From: Takashimella koratensis
Lineage: Eukaryota > Basidiomycota > Tremellomycetes > Trichosporonales > Tetragoniomycetaceae
DNA: 64,000 nt
Direction of reading: 5' to 3'
Assembly (NCBI GenBank): GCA_003116875.1
Contig: BCKT01000005.1
Coordinates: 558,001 to 622,000, forward strand
Shown here: one piece after another, positions 26,077 through 38,234 of the stretch
Layout of the letters: every line of letters starts with the position of its first letter
Numbering within the stretch: position 1 is the first letter of the stretch
The notes under the pieces: generated by a model
Seen by the model: only the letters and a program-made list of their open reading frames with translations
Database searches by the model: none
Told to the model about the DNA's origin: nothing
Translations under genes and position numbers: made by a program

Positions 26077-27844
26077 ACGGACTTTATCCTAGGGGGTGAG
26101 GTGGTTTTCGCTACGTGGTTTCTTCGGAACCAATTCAAGTAGTGCCGAGCTAGTAAGCGCTTGAGGCCCCCTCCACTCTCGGACCAAATCCAACTTGCAG
26201 TACGTGTTTGCCGCTGGCAGATAAGATGGCCCGATGCAGTCGGGATGGACGATGTCAGCACGAGCGATGGTAATCCCGTCGATCGTATACAGTACGTTCA
26301 TACACTTCGTCATGAGCCAGAAACAAACATCCGATGACGCGGGGGCGTTTGATAACCACGTCAGCGAGGTTTGGAACGTGTCTCACAACTCGTGGGGTTG
26401 AGGGACCCGGGGGAGGAGTTGGGGTTGTCATTCAGATCCCACCGAATCATTCAGCCGGTGGCCGGTGAAGGAAGGGCCTACACACTTCAGCTACACCTGC
26501 TCAGCCAGGTGTTTGACTCTGCACGCTATTAGTGGAATGGCCAGTTACATGTATGAGTACGTGAGCCGTTCATGGACCCTTTCAAGGCCTCGGTCAAGAG
26601 GTCACGGTCACGAGTCCTATGACTGGAGATCTCGAATAGCTCGAGTTTGCCTATTTTCGGATCCCCATGAACTCGTCGATCGAGTTGGGTTGAGGGTCCA
26701 CCTACGTCGTTGACAGCGTGCAGCAGTCGTCAGTTGTCAGTCGTCACCCGTCAGGCCGTCGTTCCGTCAATCTGTGAATCCGTCACCTGCTTTCTAACCA
26801 GTCCCTGCTCTGTCATAATTCCACTGTTGCACAGTGATCTCGGTCGACGTCGGTGTGGCAAATGACCTATTACTGGAATCTACCATAAAGTCCCTTACAA
26901 CGGGTCCCTAGATTCAGCCAGTCTGTCCCGTGACTCTGGGCACCGGTTACCACAAAGCAGGAACTGCCTTCGTATCATTTCCAGCAAGTTGGGGGTTGGG
27001 GAGTAGAGAGTGTGGAAGTGGGGTAGAGTTTTACCGGCCGAGACCCATATTGAGTACGTAGGTCAACAACGACGTTGGCTCTTTCGACGCCAAAGGGTCA
27101 TGTTACATTCCCCCGCCCTTCCTCGACACACCAGTTCCTACAGGACCTTGCTCCACCGGTCGACCTGGGAGAACCAGGGACAATCGGGGACGACCGTGGA
27201 CGAACGTGCGACCTCAAGTGTAGAAGAAACAAGCGGGCCAAGGGGCCAAGAGGCCAAGAGACACGGACGCCAGATGCTGAGAAGACGGATAGAGCTCGTG
27301 TGTGAAATACAAGTACAAAGGAACGTGTCGAAGCGGATGCAAGTCTGAGACACCCACGCGACGGTAGGAACGTCGACAACCACGGCGTAGTCGAAGTCTT
27401 CGTTTTGGGGTCCGGATCAGGACAGCGGGTGAAGGCGACCGACGCAGACCGACGTTGCCCACTTCAGCTCATCAGAGATGTGAACGTGACTTTGAGCCCC
27501 ACCCTGGGATTCACATAGCTGCCTTGGCTACTTGGCGGCGCACTTAGCAAGCGGGCACTGAGGACAGCCAAGCGGGACAAGACAATTAGATACCTTGGCA
27601 ACCAAGTGACACGGGTTGCAACTCAATAGTTAACCCGTCCACTTCCGACATGAAACTCGCCGCAGCGTTGTAAGATTCCCCTGCCATCTCGCGTCGCAGC
27701 ATGGAGTGGAGTGGGAAACACTAAGCTGCACGGATCGGGACCGCCGTGACCAACGTCCTCGCCTCTGAACTTTGGAACAAACGGATCGCCTCCCGGTCGC
27801 TGCGGCTTCGTGAGAGTCGGGGAGTATTTATGGAAGCGCGGGAC

Positions 27845-27852
27845 TATATAAA
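27845..27852 (+). promoter_or_regulatory. TATA-box-like element without a recognised gene
   Basis: TATATAAA lies within GGACTATATAAAGATG, with another AT-rich block (GTATTTATGG) about 20 bp upstream. Downstream frames up to 28269 have no domain. This may be the promoter of a non-coding transcript, or chance. Confidence 0.3.
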
Positions 27853-29049
27853 GATGAAACGGGGACTGCGCTACGTGTACAAATTTAGCAAAAGGACGAG
27901 TTGAGCAGACAGCAGAGTTCATCTCGCAGTGTTGGACTTGCGCATCAGTGTCGTTTGAGATTGACCAAGCCGCTCGCCACGAATGACTGCGATTGCATCA
28001 TGCGAGATGGTTCAGAAAGGAGGCAAGGAGGCGAGATGAGGACTACGATTCGCAGAAACAAAACTTGCGCCGCAGCCGTCATAACCCGTCGTAAAAGAGC
28101 GCCAACGATACGATACCCCTGGGTAAATCATATCCCACCGGGCGAGGTCATGGGTGAGGAAGGTAGAGGAGAGGGAGACGAGAGGTTTGGTATGAGCGCA
28201 CATGAAAGTTGGCTGAAGATGTGGAAGATGGCTGGTCGGGACATTGTTATTGAGTCGAAATGCAGCTGAATGAGGTGAAAAGATCATCGGATGTAAAAGG
28301 AGACTGGGGAGATTAAGCATTGACGGCGGCAATGCCCTGAGGCGATCAGTCAGACACGAGACAAAGTTCAATGCAGACGAGGCTGCCGAGAAGTGAAGAT
28401 GCGAGAGGATGAAGGCAGGAAGGTGCGCAGTGGCGCCGGGATGGAGGGGAGGCCTCACCTTAATTGCAGGGAGAGAGAGAGGGAAGATGGGAAGATGGTC
28501 AATGCATGCTCAAGGTATCCGAGCCCAGAGGAAGCGGTGGTGAATGGTGCAAAATGGGAACCAGGGGTCCAGGGAAGAGGATGTGCGCGTGTAACTTTAG
28601 GTGAAAAAGAGGAGGAAAATTGAAGAGGCAGGAGGGGAGAAGAAAGAGATGAAAAAGAGAGCGATCCGGAGGTGAACTTGGTGTGGTTACCCTGAAAGCC
28701 AAACCGTCGCGTGAGGCGGGGTATATCACCGTATCTGCAAGCCAAGTGCGCCAAGGTCTGGCGTCTGGTTCGCTACCTTGCCTGCCATGCCTGCGGTGAC
28801 AAGCTCATGAACAGGGGTCCGGAACCTGAGTCGTTCAACGTCCCTAAACCCCCTTGCCTGCGGTGCGTCGCGTTGCGGGTTACCGATAGTGCGGTCGGGC
28901 GGTGGGGTGGGGAAGGGGAGTGGTGCTGTGGATGACCTGGGTGGGTGGGTGGCTTGACGCCTTGATGAGTCTGCTGCGAAGGAGAGCTGGACAAGCAAGG
29001 GCCCACGAAGAGCACGAGCGCCGCGACCACAACGAGCACAGGACGACGA

Positions 29050-30531
29050 GGGTCGAGTTTGTGACTCTTTCCCTCTCCTCTCTCCTCTCACTGACACACC
29101 TGCCCATCCCATTGTACACAACCCGTAGCCACTGTACGATTGCTACTGTCCCAGTAATTCTGCGCCTCACCTCTTTCCATCTCAATCTCCATCCTCCATC
29201 TCTTTCTTCACTCTTCTCTCACTCACTCTCACCCTTCTCCCACACTCTACGGTCTAGGTGAGTTCTTGGCCTGCTTCGTCCTTTCAGATTCCAGCACAGC
29301 GTGGGATGCAGAGAAAGGGGAACGTGGAGGGTGGAAGGAGGTTTGATCGTTGTCAAGGTGTGAAAAAGGTGGGGGGCGAGGTGCACACGCACGGGCCGTT
29401 GGCAAGCTGTGAACTTGATCGTCAGAATGGCGGTGATGCGTGTAGTAAGGACGGCGATCAAGCACCAGGGGTTGGGGATTGTCCGTCTCATTGTCGATGT
29501 CTGGGAATAGGAGTGTAGCAGAGTGTGTCCAGATATCGGTTTCTTGTTGTCTCAGTCTCGGTTTGGGAAGAGAATGCTGCGAATACTATGGAACAAGGAT
29601 ACCATGCTGACTGCATTGCTTTGTTTTCCCACTCTTCAAACGCATCCCCCTCTCGCTCTCGCCTTCTCCTTCTCCCTCGCCTTCGCCTTCGCCTTCGCCT
29701 TCGCCCTCGTCCGCATCCTTTGCCCTCGTCCTCTCTTGGCGCTGGCTCGCACACGTCGGCTGTGATTGATGACTGTGATGGATGAATCATCGTGCATTGT
29801 CCCCCTCCCGTCTCCTCGTCCTCGTCCTCCTCCCCTCCCTCCCTCCTTCCTTTCCTGCCTCGCTTTCGTTCCTCGCTGTCTGGCCATGGCCATCACTCTC
29901 GCCGTCGCCGTCGCCACCGCTCGATACGTCGCTCGTTCCTCGCTTCCCTTCCGCGTCTTTATTTCTCTTAAATAACGACCAACAACTCTCTTGGCTCTTT
30001 TCTTCTTCCTTCACCCTGATCCAACCCACCCCAACTCCTATCTCCCACCCCTCATCGCCCTCCCACGCTCCACCACCTCGCAACCGCTCCCACTACTCTC
30101 CCAACCTCGCGTCATAACCCATCCTCCATCCTTGCTGCTCCGCCTCCCCCTGCCGCTCTCCCTTTCCCCCTGCTTCTCACCACCCTCCTTCGCCCCGCCC
30201 CCTCACCGGTGCTGTTATCCCGGACTGGATCCTGGATCTCAACCATCATCATCCGACTGCCGTTCGCTTCGCCTTGGTCCCTGGTGGATCTGTCGAACAA
30301 CAACACCGTGCCCTGCCTCTCTGCGCCTGGTCGCCCCGCCCCGCTTTCACCCAACAGCACCGCTCTCCTCCCTCACCCACCCACCTACCGACCCACTTGA
30401 CAGCGCTGCGCGCCCCCTCATAAGCTACTACCCACCACCCACTTGGCCAACTTTCACCGGTCGTTTAAACAAAAAGCAAAAACACACACTTCACCACATC
30501 CACCCACCTTACCACCACACTTTACGCCAAG
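29050..30531 (+). promoter_or_regulatory. C/T-rich upstream region of the GH16 gene
   Basis: The plus strand is C/T-rich from about 29065, with GCCTTC repeats at about 29670-29710. It becomes C/A-rich (CACTTCACCACATCCACCC) in the last 60 bp before the ATG, as expected of a fungal 5' leader. GTGAGT donor-like sites, for example at 29259, could belong to leader introns, but none can be proven. Confidence 0.4.
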
Positions 30532-32307
30532 ATGCACTTCTCGGCTGCTCTCCTCCCGCTCTTGCTCACGCTCTCGACGTCGGCGACCGCCGCCCACGTC
30601 AACCCGAACCACGGCCACGGCCACCCGGCACGCCGCCACCCGGTCGCCGCTGCCGCCGGCCACGGTGCGGGCAATGACCTCGAGCGCGTCCGCCGCGAGG
30701 CGACCATCGCAATGGAGAAGAAGGAAGGGATCGTTGGGCGCTCGCCGCTCAACACCAAGACAAAGGCCCGCTCAAACCTCCCGCTGGCCGGGGGCAAGAA
30801 GGGCAAGCGTCTCGTTCGCAAGAAGCGATCCACCAGCGGCTGTCAACAGTCGTTCGGTACCAACACCACCTCGACTGACCCCCAGGTCGCCGCGGTCAAC
30901 GGTACCACCAACTCGACTGCGACTGGCTACCTTAACAGCAGCTCGCCTTCGACCTCGCCGGCTGCCGACGCTTCGTACCCGAACGCCACCGCATCCATCA
31001 CCGGTGCATCGTCATACTACGCCAACGCCACCGCTACCGTGACCGACTCATCGTCGCCCTCGGCGTCCGCGAGCCAGTCGGCTCTTGGCGGCGCCGACTT
31101 TGCCCAGGGTGGCGGCAGGCACAACCAGACCTCTTCGGTCACCGACTCGGCTACCTCGACTTGGGATGCGACCTCGACCGCTTCAACGGCGTCGTCGTCG
31201 TCTTCCTCCTCCTCCCAGGCGACCGCTGGCGCGACCACCACTTCGTCCGCCAGCTCGTCGACGAGCACGTCGGCGTGGTCGTTGATCGAGACCATCCAGG
31301 GCAGCAACTTCTTCGACTCGTCCTACTGGTACTTCTGGGACTACTCGGACCCTACCCACGGTACCGTCAACTTTGTCGACAGCGCCACGGCGTGGAACGA
31401 TGGTCTCGTCTCGATCAACTCGGCGGGCCACGCGATCATGAAGGTCGACACCACTCAGACTGTTTCGGGCGGCCGAAACTCGGTCCGTATCCACAACAAC
31501 CGTGTGTGGACTGGTGGTCTCGTCCTCATGGACGCCTACCACATCCCGACTGGTTGCGGTACCTGGCCCGCGTGGTGGCAGAACGGTCCCAACTGGCCCC
31601 AGGGCGGTGAGATCGATATCGTCGAAGGTGTCAACGAGTTCACTCAGAACCAGGTCTCGCTCCACACTGGCGTCGGTTGCACCATGCCCTCAGACTTGAA
31701 CAACAACCAGATTGGTACCCTCACCACGGGCTCGTACAACTCGTACGACTGCTCGTCGACCGACACCTCCAACCAGGGCTGCGGTGTTCGTGATGAGTCT
31801 AGTGACAACTCGTACGGTTCTTCGTTCAACAACATCAACGGTGGTGTCTACGCTCGTAAGTATTGGATCTGGCTTCAGCTTTCCTCCCTCCCTTTCACCA
31901 CCTTGACCCTCTTGACCTCTTACTGACCGTTTCTAGTCGTTTGGGACAAGTCGGGTATCGCCGTCTACTTCTTCCCGCGCTCGTCGATCCCTAGTGACAT
32001 CACCAACGACTCTCCCAACCCTGACGGCTGGGGGACTCCGATTGCCAACTTCCCGGCCACCGACTGCTCGCCGTACGAGTTCTTCTACGACCACTTCAAC
32101 ATCTTTGACACCACCCTCTGCGGTGACTGGGCCGGTGCCGACTCGGTCTGGAACTATGCCGGTTACGCTGGCCAGTCCCAGTCGTGCGCCGCGCTCACCG
32201 GCTACAGCACTTGCTCCGACTACGTCCTCAATTCGGGTTCGTCCTTCTCCGACGCTTACTGGGAGGTCAACTACGTCAAGTACTTCAATTCGACCTCGCT
32301 CGTCTAA
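30532..32307 (+). CDS. Secreted GH16 beta-glucanase (laminarinase/mixed-linkage type)
   Basis: Exons 30532-31855 and 31937-32307; 564 aa. A signal peptide spans residues 1-21 (MHFSAALLPLLLTLSTSATA). A His/Arg-rich stretch and a strongly basic segment, GKKGKRLVRKKRS, near residues 88-103 look like dibasic processing sites. A Ser/Thr-rich stalk of about 140 residues with several N-x-S/T sites follows. The GH16 domain then starts near residue 245. The catalytic motif GGEIDIVEGVN places the nucleophile at E360, D362 between, and the acid/base at E365. WPAWWQNG precedes it, as in fungal GH16_1 enzymes. These enzymes cleave beta-1,3 or beta-1,3/1,4 glucans in the wall or in external substrates. No hydrophobic C-terminus for a GPI anchor is seen. 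It is preceded by the very long intergenic region. Confidence 0.92.
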
Positions 32308-32881
32308 AACCAAAAGTGAAAAAGAATAAACGATACACAACGTCTGTTGTTTATACTTCTTTTTTTCTTCTTTGGTAGTTGGCGAGTTTTTGGTTCGGTT
32401 TGAAATCTTCCCATTTACCTGTACTTTGACGCATGACCTATAACGACCAAACCCCCTACCCAATCCCAATACCTTAGAGTTTGACGACACCCAGCCTGGC
32501 CCCTGGGTCTTTCCCTCCCCGTTCCTTCTCTCCTCCTGCCCCTCGTGGTAGTGTGCTTCTCGAATCTCGCCTGGTGCGTCTTTCGAGAAGACGGGACTTT
32601 GTTCCCCACTTTTTACTTTTTATCAGATTGGTAGCCAAGATGCAAATCGCATTCATGTGCATAAATACTAGGATGTGGACTAAATCGTCCTCATTTCTTA
32701 AGGCCACTGCATGCTGACTGACTTGTCATTCGCGTCCACATCTTTGTCCTTCTACTTCGTGCTACTATGCACTTCTGATACAAGATCATTATGAAACACA
32801 AACCGCCTCTCCCTCTTCTCAATGCCTCCCTTACCCCTTCCCTGCCATATCTGCCTACAAACCCGCCGTGTCGTTGTCGCA
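32308..32881. other. Intergenic between convergent genes
   Basis: Terminator region shared by the GH16 and KTI12 genes. AAGAATAAACGATA at about 32324 may act in GH16 polyadenylation. No gene seen. Confidence 0.4.
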
Positions 32882-34208
32882 CTAAGTTGTCCCCCAAGCA
32901 GCCTCCAGGAAGCCTACAAACGCTTTTGCCACCTGAGGTTCTGACCAATTCCCTGCTGCCTGTCCGTTTGATTTTTGGGCCCTACTCTGCGTTGTCTCAA
33001 ATTGCCGCTTAAGCCTCTGCAGCTCGGGCAGCGCCAGCGGCCGCTGTGGTAGCCTCAGGATCAAGCGGTCACCCGAAGATGAAGGAGGTGGGGCAGGTGG
33101 GGAAGGGACGGTGTACGTTGGAGAACCGGGAAAGGCGGATACGTGGGATAAGAGACCGGTGACGATCGTGCTTGTTGTAGCGGTGAGCGTTTGGAGTGTC
33201 CCGGGTGGAGGTGCGCCGTGCTAAGGAAGATAAAACAGAGAGAGCATCAAAGTTAGTATTAACACAGTAAGAGTAGTCACAATGAGCAATGGTACAAGAG
33301 GATGAGCAAATCGTGAGGTGAAAGGTCGAGTGGGGGATTAGGTTCTCTAAAACTTACTGTGATCACAGCGGCTGTTGGCGGTTTCTTGTGACCTTTAGTA
33401 ATCACGTCCCAGATCTCCTGCAACGGTGGTTCCTCGTCCCATGGTATTGTGAACAACGGCGAGTCCCAGCGAACCATAGACGAGGGTTCTTCGTATCGCA
33501 TGATCAAGTTATCGAATCTGTGACCGGCACAAGCGTCAGCAAGCGTGGTCGAGGGGAGAACAGTGACTCGAGGGGAGCCAGAGAGAGGGGGAAAAGGCTG
33601 AGGGAAGGAGAAACTGAACGAACGTGGATTGCTTGTAAGAGCATTCACCACGCTTCTCGTGCCATTCTCGACACTTGTCTGGCGGGGCGACGACGTGTAC
33701 CTGTAAACTTCAGCTTCTGAACTTGTTCCAATAGCCAACATATATGGAGCCAGCTCACCGTACACACTCGACAGTGAGCTTCCCTAGCCGCACAGTACAT
33801 CTGGTATCTGAACCCTTTGATATAGTTTGCACTGTCACAGATGGTGATCACCCCTGGACCGAGAGTACGAGTTACCGCTGAGAATAGGTTGGCTCGAGCT
33901 GGTTTCTCTGATAAGCTGTCTGAGCGTATCAGCGACGGTGATCGAGCAGGCCAAGAACTAGTCACATAACAGAAGCCAAAGCAAGGGAGTTGATACACCC
34001 CATAACTGCTCTGCTCTGCTCAGATCCAGAACTCACTATCGTACACTTCTCGCGAGACATGGACCGATTCGTCAGAGACAATAACGACGTCGAGTGCCGG
34101 ACCAGTGTACCCATCTTCGGCAAGCTTGGACCTAAAGAAGGCGGCGAGGGATTCGGAGCGGGTCGACTTGCCCGAGCAAGGGAAGCCGGAGATGGTGACG
34201 AGCGCCAT
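32882..34208 (-). CDS. KTI12: KTI12, Elongator-associated P-loop protein
   Basis: Five exons: 34208-34037, 33919-33759, 33700-33624, 33517-33358 and 33220-32882; 302 aa, close to the usual size. The start MALVTISGFPCSGKSTRS is the characteristic KTI12 P-loop at residues 8-16. It is followed by VIVSDESVHVSREVYD, a Walker-B-like GVITICDSANYIKGFRYQMYC, and RVHVVAPPDKCREW in separate exons, in family order. The tail (QRPLALPELQRLKRQF, FVGFLEAAW) matches the C-terminal helical domain thought to bind tRNA. KTI12 works with the Elongator complex in wobble-uridine modification of tRNA. The GTTCGT donor of exon 3 is atypical but needed for the frame. The gene is divergent from the fission gene, with 341 bp between starts. 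Confidence 0.92.
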
Positions 34209-34549
34209 CGAGTGGAGAGGTACGATGAAGGCAGGGAGGGAGAGAGGGAGGGAGGAGGACAAGGTAGGACAAGAACAGGAGAATGTTGAAAAAGATGTTG
34301 AAATTGCTGATAGGCGTCCCTCGATGGTCATCATCCGGGTGAGATTACTACTCCGAGTCCCTCCTTGACCGTCTCGAGTTCTTCCATCGTCTGGCCCAAA
34401 CCCACCAACTAACTCACCACCACCACCACCTCTCTTCTCCTCGTTCTCACACCACGCATTGCACAGATCTAATATCATCGCGGACCAAGATCCTCTCGAC
34501 CTGAACCTAGACCGCTTTCCCTTTTCACCCAAAGCTTAGATTCGCCGGC
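34209..34549. promoter_or_regulatory. Bidirectional promoter, KTI12 / fission WD40 gene
   Basis: 341 bp between two divergent start codons. The strand facing each gene is C/T-rich next to that gene. No TATA box is obvious. Confidence 0.5.
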
Positions 34550-37500
34550 ATGTCGCGGAAAGATAGGGACCAGCGGCCTCTTCGCCAAGCGCTCGACCCT
34601 ATTTCCAACACCTCGCTCTCGTCCATCCAATCAGCCGCGAACGGGACTCTATCCATCGCGCGCGAGGTGATCATGACCCCGTTTCAATCAGAATATCGCA
34701 GGTCAGAGAGTATGCGTATCTTGTCGGACCGTGAGTGGGGTCTATACTTCAAACCCCTCTGGGCCGGTCCGAGATCATCACGGACCGTTCCCGTTGATTT
34801 CGCATGACTTTCGACTTTCGAGAAAAGTTGAGCTGATACTTTGTCTTCACCCCAGTCACACCTTCTTTGATGCAGCCACGCTTTTTAAACGCTGCGAACA
34901 ACTACAACGCCTCCCGACCTCTTGGTCAAACACCTTCGCGCCCGGGTTCACCATACCCTCTCCTGCGCCTACCTACCAACCTTCCTGCCGGTATGCCACG
35001 TCTTCAAACCCGGCAGACCTCCAGTTCACTCGCGATCATCGAGTCTGCCGACCGGCTCGCGTCGCTCAACCTCGACCCTTCCCCTTCCTCGGGCTCGTCC
35101 GCCGCCGCTCAGGCACAAGCAGAGGCACCCAGCCTCATCCGCGGTTTCAAAGCGACCATCCCATCGTCAGAACTCGCAAAGCAAAGGCGGCGGATGATTC
35201 GTGGAGGTTTGATCGACCAGGACTTAGGGTTTGAGAAGATTGGATTGAAGAAGTTGGGAGACAGGGCGAGGGGGCTGTTGACGGAGGGAGAGACGGGTGG
35301 GGATGAGAGAGAGGGTCTGGGAGTAGGGAGAAAGTCTGTGAGGAGAAGGAGAAAGAGAGAGGCAAGGAGGGTGTCGGGCGACAGGCACTTGGAAGGGAAA
35401 TTGCATCTTGAGGATTTATTGCAGCAGGCGGATGAAATTGCGCAGGACAAGGAAAACTTGCACGTTAGGCAGGTAAGTCGTGCTCGCCAGATCTGACATC
35501 AAAAACCTCTAAGAACACAGCTGAGACCTAACTCCATTTAATCTTTAGTCCTTGATCCATGCCGAGATCTACGAAGTCTCCGCCAAGATTGACGCACTCG
35601 AGGAAATTCGACGTAGGCTCGAAGCTTCTCTCTTACACTTGCAGGAAGAATCGCTCGAGCTGGACGACGAGCTGGAAGGGGTGCAAGAGCTTATGCAGTC
35701 TCCCGCGGTGACGTCGGTAGCGGGGACTAAAGCGATACCGACCTCGGCAGCGGTGTCGGGGAAGAGCTCGAGGAGGAGGAAAGGGCCGGCGTTTCTGCCC
35801 TCGGAACACGACGAGCTGCCTCAGGGGGTGGCCTTTATGGTGGGTGACCAAAGCAGGACTATCCCCGGGTTGGGGTGTTGTTGAGGTTTGGAGAGCGGGA
35901 GGGAACGGTTAACTTCTTGGCCATGACAGCTGACGAAACGCTACAGACGATGACTGGCCATACTGCGCCAATCACTGCGCTCGATTTCAACGAGCCATAT
36001 GGGCTCTTGGTCACTGCGGGCCAAGACGATGTGGTCAAAGTTTGGGACCTGTGTGATGGTGAAGAGATTGGCCAGTTGCGTGGTCATATTGGTGTGTTTT
36101 TTTTGACCCAGTGAAGGGATAGAGTACTAAGCATCAATCGCAGGTACCGTCAAAGCTGTGCAAGTCGAGGACACACTGTGTTTGACCGGCGGAGCAGACG
36201 GCGCGATCCGACTATGGGACTTACGCGTGGTTGAGGACTACGAAGACCGATTGACACGCGCGAACAACGTGGCGGCGCGAATGGACCCGCTTGAGCGGAT
36301 CGCAGAGCATGACGAGGCCGTACGAGAGCGTGAGGGGCAAGGGCAAGGGCAAGAGGAAGAAGAGGATTGGGAGGAAGGACCGAGTGGGTTCACGCAGGCC
36401 TCGCAGGTCGAGGATGAGAATAGTCCGTGTATTCGGACCCTCGAAGGGCACAGTAAGAGCGTCACGGCGCTGTACTATGAGGAAGGCTGTCTGGTGAGTA
36501 GATAGTCGGCTGCGGATGGGGAAGGTGTTGGGGAGGAACTGGATGCCGATGTCCTGGAGGAAGAAGACGTGGGCGGAAGCTGACTTTGCACCCTCTAGGT
36601 CACTGGATCCTCTGATAAAACCCTCCGTCAATGGGACGTGACCACCGGTCAATGTGTTCTTACTATGGACATCTTATGGGCCATCTCCAACCCACCTCTT
36701 TCCACCCCTCCTTCCGCGCCTAAACCGCCCAAACTCTCACACCGATCCTCGACGTCCTTCGGGTCAATTCACTACGACGATATCCTCCCGTCTCCCGGCG
36801 CGTCGCTGATGGGGATGTCCGGCGCGAGTCTGTTGGCTTCGGCAACGGGTCAGCAGTTTGCTGTCCCAACGCCTCCGTTCGCGGATGGGACGTGGGATAT
36901 GTATCAGGATTTTGTAGGCGGAGTGCAGTTCTGGGGGTACGCGCTGGCGAGTGGGAGCGGGGATGGTGCGGTCAGGATGTGGGATAGTGAGTTGGGCCTG
37001 TGGATTTAGGCCGATTTTTCTTTTAGATGACAATGTTGAGAGGGTCTGGGAATCAAGCTGACACAAGATTCAGTGCGAACGGGGCAGGCTCACAGGACGC
37101 TCGTTGGCCACACGGCACCGGTTACATGTCTCCAGTTTGACGAGATGAACATTGTCAGCGGCAGTCTCGACAAAACCATCCGCGTGAGTTTGACTAGTCT
37201 AGTCTGCACAGGGTTGTGTCCTAGAAGGGTACTAGTTGAAGCGAGACTTTTGCTGATGGTGATTGGGTAGATTTGGGATATCCGAATGGGCGCGGTCTCA
37301 GAGCTGCATCGATACGAGTTCCCAGTGACCGCGCTACAGTTTGATAGTCGCAAGGTTGTGGCGTGCACCGGCGAGAACGGTGTCGAGGTATGTTGAGCAT
37401 TTAGTTGTATAGAGAGAGAGTGGAGTAGGACTGACGCACCCCGCTTACAGGTGTACAATCGCACGACCCACGCGCACTCCCGGTTTGTCGTTAATGGACA

Positions 37501-37588
37501 TACGAAACCGGCAGAGAAGATGAGGTTTATCGATAGGTACCTTGTCAGCGGAGGGAGGGATGGTAGTGCCAAGATTTGGGCGATGTAA
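34550..37588 (+). CDS. MDV1: Mitochondrial division WD40 protein (Mdv1/Caf4-like)
   Basis: Nine exons: 34550-34730, 34856-35472, 35549-35839, 35947-36091, 36144-36493, 36599-36986, 37074-37183, 37271-37387 and 37451-37588; 778 aa. The order is an N-terminal region, a coiled coil at about residues 267-315 ([20 protein letters not shown]), then a WD40 propeller. Repeats include [11 protein letters not shown] with [41 protein letters not shown] with [10 protein letters not shown], and SAKIWAM at the end. This architecture is that of Mdv1, which links Fis1 on the outer mitochondrial membrane to dynamin Dnm1 for fission. Repeats two and four carry long acidic or Ser/Pro insertions. Exon 4 is set by a CTGAC branch and CTACAG acceptor; the competing downstream open frame would break the propeller. 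Confidence 0.82.
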
Positions 37589-38234
37589 GCGGCGTACTCT
37601 GCGCAAAGATAGTTTGCGAAGATGGTAGCCCCGACCGACCCAACGCGACGACGAGAAAGACACCAGCGTGATTGAAGTGGTCTTGTCTATCTTCCTGAGA
37701 CAGCATTCCAAAGCTTGTAGCATACGTAGATTCTTCTATCGTTTGGATCATACAGTACCCTCCCCCCCATTCTCTTTTTCTTTCTTAGCATTTGGCATAT
37801 GCATGCATACACGATCTTGCCCCTCAACCCGATCCACTGCCCACCGTGGGAATGTAAAGACGGGCATTCGCGGGTGAGATTCCGAAAAACCGCCATGTTG
37901 CCAAAGTTGAACCAAAGTTGAACCAAAGTTGAACCAAAGGGGTGTAGCTAGACCTCGACGCGACCTTGGACGTGGACGTTGGTTCAACCACAAGGTTGGT
38001 TCGCGACAACATCCAACACCAACAGCGAGGAGGATAACCAGCGTTCGGTCCTTGACCTGGTTCCTCTCCCTTCCCTTCCCTCGCCTCGCCTCGCCCACCT
38101 CTCCCGCTTCTCAACCAACCCTCGCGGTTCTCATTCAACCACTCTCCCTGACGACCAACGCCCTGTTTGAGCTCGAGCTCGGTCCAAACACAAGCACTGC
38201 TCATGTTCCCTCCCAGTCCTAGTCTTGGGAAATC
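37589..38234. other. Intergenic with 11-bp tandem repeat
   Basis: Terminator of the fission gene and promoter of the zinc-finger gene. CCAAAGTTGAA is repeated about 3.5 times at 37901-37939. The last 150 bp before 38235 are C/T-rich. No gene seen. Confidence 0.5.
37901..37939 (+). repeat. 11-bp tandem repeat CCAAAGTTGAA
   Basis: Three and a half perfect units about 300 bp upstream of the zinc-finger gene. Because it lies in a promoter, it could hold repeated protein-binding sites. Confidence 0.85.

Larger units (their letters stand above)
23151..29049. other. Central part of the 10.9-kb gene-free region
   Basis: All six frames were considered. Open frames are short (mostly under 135 codons), lack recognisable domains and cannot be joined by convincing introns. 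Simple repeats are present: GCTCAAA near 23338-23360, GGTC near 24064-24095, T18 at 24825-24842 and a 14-bp unit near 26016-26076. A TATA-like box is at 27845. No tRNA or transposon ends were recognised. Confidence 0.45.

Noticed and set aside
27901..28269. Possible small gene after the TATA-like element
   Set aside because: The 122-codon frame has no ATG-proximal conservation signal, no domain and no convincing introns; only the promoter-like element is reported.
19618..30531. Transposon or centromere
   Set aside because: No long terminal repeats, inverted ends, transposase or reverse-transcriptase motifs were seen, and the sequence is not AT-rich or repeat-dense enough to argue for a centromere.
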